Source of the DNA: Lantana camara
Lineage: Eukaryota; Streptophyta; Magnoliopsida; Lamiales; Verbenaceae
Length of the DNA stretch: 64,000 nt
Direction: 5' to 3'
Assembly: GCA_037501455.1 (NCBI GenBank)
Contig: CM074858.1
Span: 43,273,001-43,337,000 of the forward strand
Positions 58,201 to 64,000 of the stretch are shown piece by piece. How positions within the stretch are numbered: position 1 is the stretch's first letter; every line of letters begins with the position of its first letter. Both the position numbers and the translations under genes were made by a program. Below the pieces are notes generated by a model. It was given only the letters and a program-made list of their open reading frames with translations. It made no database searches and was not told where the DNA came from.

Positions 58201-60720
58201 AAAGTCCAATTTGTGTTCTAATGTGTTATATATATGTGATATACCCTGAATTTGGGTGTTTTTGGCTTGAATTTTGATTAGAATATGATTTGGGGTGGTT
58301 TGGGAATCACCCCCGTCCAGCTCCTGTTATGTTGCTGCTTTTTTTGGAGAAGATAACCCCGTACGGCCGTGCAAAACTTCAGTTCTTTGCTCACACGGCC
58401 ATGCATAACTCTCGAGATGGAAATTCTGCTTCAGCGCGGCCTTGCAGCTTTTCAGCCCAATTTTCGCACGGCCGTGCAGCCTTCGTTCGTACTCCGTTTT
58501 GCTTGAAATTTGAACTGTAGAAACCTTTTTGAGTCTAGAACATACTTCAATTGGAATCACCTCAAAATTCGTTCAAGATTATGAGATATAACCGTTTGAA
58601 ATTTGTGTCGCCACTTCACCGGAATTCTGCATTCGTCCAACTTCAAACCTACGCCATTTTCGCCTCGCTTTGAACCACGATTCGAGGCACCTACCATTTG
58701 AAAGATCTTTGTGTCTAGTTCAATTTCTAAGAAACAAAACTTAATTCCCATTTCTCAAACTCAAGTTATGATCATTTTCCTACAGCTTGTCCGTTTCGGA
58801 AATTTTCAGCTTTTGCCCATTTTTGCTCGGAACCATTTCTTATGCTTTTCTTCCGCTTTTCTTTCACCTTTTCACCTCCGAACTTGATCCTAACTTGTTG
58901 TATCATATTTTATGTGTGTGTATTCATTCTTATATGCATTTTATGTCGCTTTAGTAATGTGCTTTGTCTACATACATGAATAAGTGCCACCATTTTCCTT
59001 TCGTTTAGCTTTGTTTGCATTAATAGTGCACTTGAACATGCCTTGATGTGTTTTAGCATATGTTAAGCTATGAAATGCATTCCTTTGTATGAAATGAGTT
59101 TGAATATGAACTTTGCTTAGGTATTTGAATCTCTTATGTTCCTATGCATACGTCGTGCGTCTATGTGGTTCATCTTTGAGTCTATGTCCTGCTTTTTATC
59201 TTCAGTTTGTTCAGGTGAGGTTAGGTTATAGTTAAACCCTATGAAATGTGCTCGTTTTCTATGTATGCGAACTATAACCTTAAGTATAAGTAAGTATGTG
59301 CGATCTACATAAGTTTATGAATGTAACAAATCTTTGTAAGTATGATACGCTATGTACAAGCCTATGTATGCTTGTTTTGGTATGGTATGATTTACTATGG
59401 TTGCAACATCAAACTATGCTTCAAACCGTGTGCTCTTATGAGCCGAGAGCTACGAGCTATGGATATGTTGTGGATTTGACACGGAGAGGTATGTAAAGCA
59501 TAGTTGTTGCAAGGTAAGGTTGTGATGCAAGTTTGTTACGTTAAGTTCTGTAGTGGGTTATGTTTTGATCTGTTATGATATGATATGTTTTGGTATGTTG
59601 GGCCCCGGAGTTGTGGGTAAGGGAGATCTGAGACGGCCATGGGGTCGCCGGTTATGACCCCTATACACATCTCCACAGTTTGATAGGAATAACCCTGAAC
59701 CCGCCAGGGGGAACCTGAGGGTTTGAGTGTTCGCGCTCCCCTCGTCTGTATGGATGGCTAGGGTCGCGCAACCCTTCCATCACCAGAGAAGGAGGTATGT
59801 TTGATATATATGCTATGTTATGATTTGATTTGTTATGTATATTCTATCTGAGGGGCCCAGGATGGGATTTAGGACTCATACCCGCTGAGTTATGTTCGTA
59901 TGCTCTGCTAAGTTCGTGAAATGGGGATAGACTCTTAATTGAGATAAAATATAAATCTTTTGAAAGTATGAGTTAAGATATGAAATGTTTTGATAATATT
60001 TGATACGTTAAGTATGTTTTACTATGTTTGATACACATGACTCCGCTAAGTTAAATTTTGTTCTGTTTTGTTAAGAATCCCTATATGTATGTATCACGGG
60101 CAGAGTTTGGTGTGCAAAAACTATCTCTCGGTTTCACGAACCGTGTTTGATTGATTGTGCTTTGCTCGTTATACGTACGTAGTGTATGTGGGTAGCCCCT
60201 CACTCAGTCTGTGTGACTGACCCCTCTCCCCTTTTGTTTTTAGTGTACAGGTTTGCATGGAGTTATGCTAGGCGGCGTGTCGAGTCTTCGAAGTCTGTCG
60301 AGTACTTTGTTGAGTTTAAGTCTTCTGCATTTCTTAAGTTTTGGATTTGTATAAGTTTGAACGTTCGTATCAATAACTTATGATTTATTTTGATATGTTA
60401 TACTTCGGGACAGGCTTCTAGGAAACAATTTGAACCCGTTTGCATTTACGATTTATGTTATATTCGGGGATTAGGGATCTATGTTAGTTGAACCCGTCAC
60501 CTGCTGCTTGTACTTTAAGTTTGATTGTGTGAATCGCTTCCGCATAAGCATTCGTTTTTGTTGGTTTGTTTAATTTGCAGGGTCTACGTTCCGCCTAGCT
60601 TAAGTATGTGTCTGTCTGTCTCCCGTTCGCCTCTGCTTAGTTTATGTACGGGTTTCCATCTCGTATGTGGATTGAGCTTAGGTGCAGGGGATGTGGTGAC
60701 CCACCGTGCGGGGTGATACA
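55253..60720 (+). repeat. 5' LTR of the gag-only element
   Basis: About 3.2 kb without the insertion. Starts TGACACCCTATCTTC and ends GGGTGATACA. It contains donor-like AAG/GTACGC (58067), palindromes (58361-58372 and GCACGGCCGTGC at 58466-58477), the shared box (about 59158-59186), the hairpin TCAGTC/GACTGA (60204-60220) and acceptor-like TGTACAG/G (60250). Confidence 0.85.
55333..57592 (+). mobile_element. Copia solo LTR (2260 bp, TSD TTATT)
   Basis: Starts TATTGGAAAAGTGCCC (first G mutated to A) and ends TTTCCCAACA, flanked by TTATT at 55328-55332 and 57593-57597. The 3' LTR start at 63617 shows the uninterrupted host sequence. It is a diverged relative of the copia LTRs at 29410 and 50677, sharing CTTTGAATAATA-type blocks and the closing Ty1/copia end. 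A TATA-like TATTTATATG (about 56856) sits between inverted repeats. Confidence 0.9.
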
Positions 60721-60728
60721 TCCTAAAG

Positions 60729-60757
60729 TGGTATCAGAGCTCTAGGTTGCAAAACCT
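60729..60757 (+). promoter_or_regulatory. Primer site and GCAA-loop stem of gag-only element
   Basis: TGGTATCAGAGC (60729-60740) lies 8 nt after the LTR. AGGTT-GCAA-AACCT occupies 60744-60757. Confidence 0.88.
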
Positions 60758-60992
60758 GACCTCAGTGTCGTGTTGTGTCGGTCTAAGTCGAATGGCATAG
60801 GACAATGTGGCTATGTGCTTACATTTACATCGTGATTTGTTGTGATATGCATTTGGACTCTTAACATTTTGTTGATTTTACATTTCCTGATGCATTGCAA
60901 TTATCTAATTGCTCTTACTTAATTTAATTACGTGCCATTCTCACGTACTAACTGGCATGCATGTTTTGTATTGTAGTAGTGAAATTTTCAGG

Positions 60993-62009
60993 ATGCCACC
61001 ACGTCGACAAGGTTTTGGTCAGCCATCACCTCAACATCCTTACAATCAAGAGCAACACCATGCAGAGAGGCAACCTATGAATCCGATGGCCACATTATAT
61101 CGAGATTTCAGAACATTCAACCCTCTCCAATTCAGAGAAGGTGATGATATCCGGGCTGAAGAGTGGATTTCAGAGATAGAGAGTATCTTCAAGGTATGGC
61201 CATGCAACTCCCAAGATAAGGCCCGTCTTGCCATTCGACTTCTACAAGGACAAGCGAGACAATGGTGGAAAAGAGTTGCCCCACAAATTGAAGCAACGAG
61301 CGAAGGATTGACTTGGGATGCCTTTGTTCGGGAGTTTAGAAGGAGGTACACACCGGCTATTTTACGAGACCAAAGATTTGAAGAATTTCTTAACTTAAAA
61401 CAAGGAGACAAAACGGTCGTGGAGTACATCAAAGAACTTGAGAGGCTAGGCACTTATGTGCCTCATATTATGGGCAACGAGGAGATGAAGACGTGGTACT
61501 TCATGGAAGGACTTCGGGAGGAGTTCAAGGAAGCCTTAATTGCGGAAAATACGAGCATATGGGATAAAGCTATAACAAAAGCTTTAAGGTTTGAGAACCG
61601 AAGATTAATTGGAGGTAAGGATGAAGAGAAATTGGGACCAAGAGGTGAATTGGGATTATGCTCAAACCTACAAGTGGAAGAAGGATTCCAACATCCTGGT
61701 ACTCAAGCCAAAAAGAAGATTCGTGGAAAGAAGCATAAAGCTGGAAATCCTTCAAAGCTAAGGAAAGGACCTCAACCATGTGCCTATTGTGGAGGAACCA
61801 ACCACACTTACAACATGTGTTGGGATCGGTTGAAGAAGTGTTATGCGTGCGGATTAAAGGAGCATTTGGTTTCCGAGTGCGAGCAGTCAAAGTCTAACAA
61901 ACAATGGATGCGTGAACAAAGGCTTCAATTTGGAAACCAACATGAATCTAAGGGTGGAGGTATTTATATTCATGGCACGTGCATTCACGACATCTTTAAA
62001 TCTTTGTAA
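60993..62009 (+). CDS. Ty3/gypsy Gag (capsid and nucleocapsid), intact frame
   Basis: A 338-residue Gag with no stop or frameshift. I chose the ATG at 60993 (MPPRRQG) over the upstream 60909 one because typical plant gypsy Gag starts with a short basic MPPRR-like segment; TTTTCAG/G just before it could also be a splice acceptor. Residues about 35-200 match the retrotransposon Gag capsid domain (FNPLQFREGDD, ARQWWKR, then FVREFRRRYTP). A basic linker (239-258) precedes two CX2CX4HX4C zinc knuckles, C263/C266/H271/C276 and C283/C286/H291/C296, which bind element RNA. Capsids assemble in the cytoplasm. No protease or pol follows, so this Gag must be cleaved by, or co-assemble with, proteins of an autonomous relative (inference). 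The intact frame suggests recent activity or selection. Confidence 0.93.
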   Translation: MPPRRQGFGQPSPQHPYNQEQHHAERQPMNPMATLYRDFRTFNPLQFREGDDIRAEEWISEIESIFKVWPCNSQDKARLAIRLLQGQARQWWKRVAPQIEATSEGLTWDAFVREFRRRYTPAILRDQRFEEFLNLKQGDKTVVEYIKELERLGTYVPHIMGNEEMKTWYFMEGLREEFKEALIAENTSIWDKAITKALRFENRRLIGGKDEEKLGPRGELGLCSNLQVEEGFQHPGTQAKKKIRGKKHKAGNPSKLRKGPQPCAYCGGTNHTYNMCWDRLKKCYACGLKEHLVSECEQSKSNKQWMREQRLQFGNQHESKGGGIYIHGTCIHDIFKSL

Positions 62010-63616
62010 TTGTTTACCTATCGTGCTATAATTGCTATTACTAACATTCTTGTGCGCTTGAGTGAAAGTTTTATGATGCATAGCATCGGCATTATAACCC
62101 AACATGCATATTCAGTGTTCGCTTGCTAGGATGTCGTTTCTTTCAACCTTCAAGTTTTGTGTCTAACGATGTTGGAAGAGATTGTTAGAGTAAGGGTTGG
62201 TATTGAGAACTCTCTTTTAAGAGTGGGTTGAAGATTGTAGTGTGACTCGAAGAAGGGGTCGAGGAAGTTTGGTTTGGAAAGCCTAAATGCGGTTGAAGAT
62301 TTGGATTTCGGGTACACCTTGAAGGAAGGTTAATTTCTAAGGAGGATTATTTTACCGGGCATAGGACGTGATTTATTGAGAATCTGGGTTCGAGAGATAA
62401 CAAAGGTGCCGGAATTAATCCATGACAAACAAAGGAGGAGGAGTATCAAGGAGTTCCACTAACGGTATAAATTAAACAAACCCAACGTGGGCTCGATTAG
62501 GGACTTGGAAACAAACCTGATCAACAAAAAAATTACAGTGGCATGGTGAATACCTTTCTACTTAACCGTGCCTTTGGAGAAGAGATTATGAAGCAAATTA
62601 TTAGGAGGCCTCATTCTGATTTCGTGGGGCTCTAGAATTTCTAAAGAAGAAGAGTGTTAGCCATGGGGAAAATAATTTCCATGCCCGAAGGAATTTTCGT
62701 GAGGAATGATTATAATTTCGGAGCGAGGTCAATCCTTGGAAGTTCCTATGAGACACATACGGGCGAAGGAATTTGGGCTATGGGAGTGATGATGAGGTAC
62801 CAAACTCACAAATTGTTTGAGGAGTCATAGTGATTAACCAAAGTCCGAAGATTTCATATTCTTGGGGATTGTGAACAAGACCAAGAGAACGTTTAAGAGA
62901 GAGATAGAATTTGAAGAACTATCAAAATTAAACATCAACCGTAGGATGAAGATTGGGTTAGAAGAATTTCGAGGATGGGCAACAACTACGGGATGAAGAC
63001 CGGGATGATATTCACCACACGAGATACGTTCGGAAGTTCAGGGCATAAATATGGGCAAGGAGACCTCGACGCTGATCAAATCAATATACCATAAGATCTC
63101 CCACATCGATGAACGGTACACTAAAACATATATATCACGTTCATCATGCATCTTTAGTTTTGTTTTATGTTTTGAGTGTTCGAGAGTGTTGTTTTGGAAA
63201 GATGAGGGTCGTGCTTTGCAACAATTCCACAAGCCTCTTTGAAGAGTCGGTGGTATATGAAGAGGGTTCAGATGTTATACACATCGGACCTTGGATCGTG
63301 GACAAGGAAGAGATTCGGTTTGAGCTTGGTTATATAGCCCTTCGTGAGAACACCGAGCTCGAGAGTTAGCTTAAATGAACTCAAATGGTGAGAGTTGAAT
63401 CTATCTTAGACCCTCTTTATCGTGGAGTTGATCGAGCAATTCAAATGACCGGATCGATTTGGAGATTCACACCCCTTATCCTTAAAAACCTTTCTCGAGC
63501 TAACCCTCGTCAGGGACGTCATGAACCTCGAACTTGGGTGAATACGGAAAGTTGTTCGATCTTGAAACTCGAGCAGGTGAACCTGGGGACCAGGTTCTCT
63601 TAAGGGGGTGAGTTTA
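62010..63616 (+). mobile_element. Gag-only element, coding-free 3' internal region
   Basis: No protease, RT or integrase motif is visible and frames are under 90 codons. The 3' end carries GAACCTGG-GGA-CCAGGTTC (63579-63597), then TTAAGGGGGTGAGTTTA, the PPT, which abuts the LTR at 63617. Confidence 0.75.
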
Positions 63617-64000
63617 TGACACCCCATCTTCTCAGTAATCCAGGTGTCCTGTCACGAGAGAGTTTATTTATTTAGTTTCGTGGCTTATGTGTTATTCGCA
63701 TGCCTTACGTGTCAATTTGTAATTTATTTAATTAAGTGTGCATTAGAATTTAATCAAATGTACTTGGACTCAATCGCCCAATATTTGTAATTAGGGGCCT
63801 AATTCTAATTAGGGTGTTTTAGCCTTCGTGGCTACTTGAGCTCAGGAATTCAAATTCAAATTCTAGCCTTGTCATTGAGTTCGTTTCGATGATTGGGATT
63901 CAATGAATTAACCTTTTACTTTCTAAAACCATTTGATCACCCTACCGTTTTATAATTCGATCCGTTTGAACCGGATACTATTTAACCCTACCCGATTTGC
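63617..64000 (+). repeat. 3' LTR start of gag-only element (cut by window)
   Basis: Starts TGACACCCCATCTTC and matches the 5' LTR outside the copia insertion, which it lacks. It shows the continuous sequence GTGTTATTCGCATGCC across the insertion point. Confidence 0.9.

Larger units (their letters stand above)
55253..64000 (+). mobile_element. Gag-only gypsy element (TR-GAG type), 3' end outside window
   Basis: The 5' LTR is 55253-55332 plus 57598-60720 (split by a copia solo LTR), followed by primer site, gag (60993-62009), 1.6 kb without coding, PPT and the start of the 3' LTR (63617 onward). No pol is present. Non-autonomous elements keeping only gag between LTRs are known in plants as TR-GAG. 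The target duplication cannot be checked. Confidence 0.85.

Noticed and set aside
61046..61890. Open frames on the minus strand opposite gag
   Set aside because: They are shadows of the Gag coding sequence.

Overview
The window is flowering-plant nuclear DNA made almost entirely of nested LTR retrotransposons. The evidence is Ty3/gypsy and Ty1/copia coding remnants, LTRs of 2 to 5 kb starting TG and ending CA, 5-bp target duplications, primer sites matching initiator tRNA-Met (TGGTATCAGAGC) and a Mutator-type MITE with a 9-bp target duplication. I saw no host protein gene, rRNA, tRNA or CRISPR array. The species cannot be named from this sequence.

Layout. (1) 1-3101: 3' end of an autonomous Ty3/gypsy chromovirus (integrase C-terminus, chromodomain, polypurine tract, 3' LTR), probably Tekay/Del type. 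(2) 3102-16510: a minus-strand tandem of a non-autonomous long-LTR element (LARD-like) read as internal-LTR-internal-LTR; the outermost LTR is reduced to about 12 bp. (3) 16511-24656: a deleted plus-strand gypsy element whose 5' LTR is split by a 3.4-kb solo LTR (17161-20595, TSD TGATA). (4) 24657-29404: a decayed minus-strand gypsy internal region that stops inside its primer site, then unassigned DNA with an 804-bp MULE-type MITE. (5) 29410-52683: a Ty1/copia element (TSD ATTAT) with a young plus-strand LARD (31907-42933) inserted in its leader and a minus-strand solo LTR (47942-50451, TSD CAAGA) in its RNase H region. (6) 52895-64000: a gypsy LTR interrupted by a gag-only gypsy element (TR-GAG type), whose own 5' LTR holds a 2.26-kb copia solo LTR (TSD TTATT).

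The gypsy-type elements look like one mobilisation network. An autonomous polyprotein remnant, a gag-only element and two kinds of coding-free element share the primer site, the polypurine tract and a set of cis structures. Reading across copies, I see (a) a stem-loop just upstream of the polypurine tract whose stem sequence changes with compensation; (b) a stem with a GCAA loop a few bases after the primer site; (c) LTR sequences that look like a long leader intron, with AAG/GTAAGT-like donors and polypyrimidine-TGCAG/G acceptors; (d) a small hairpin just before that acceptor; and (e) clusters of palindromes and GGGG-loop hairpins 300-650 bp after the donor in six different LTRs, with a related hairpin array in the internal regions of both LARD types. 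These covarying structures are the most novel-looking content. All functional statements about them are inference from sequence alone.
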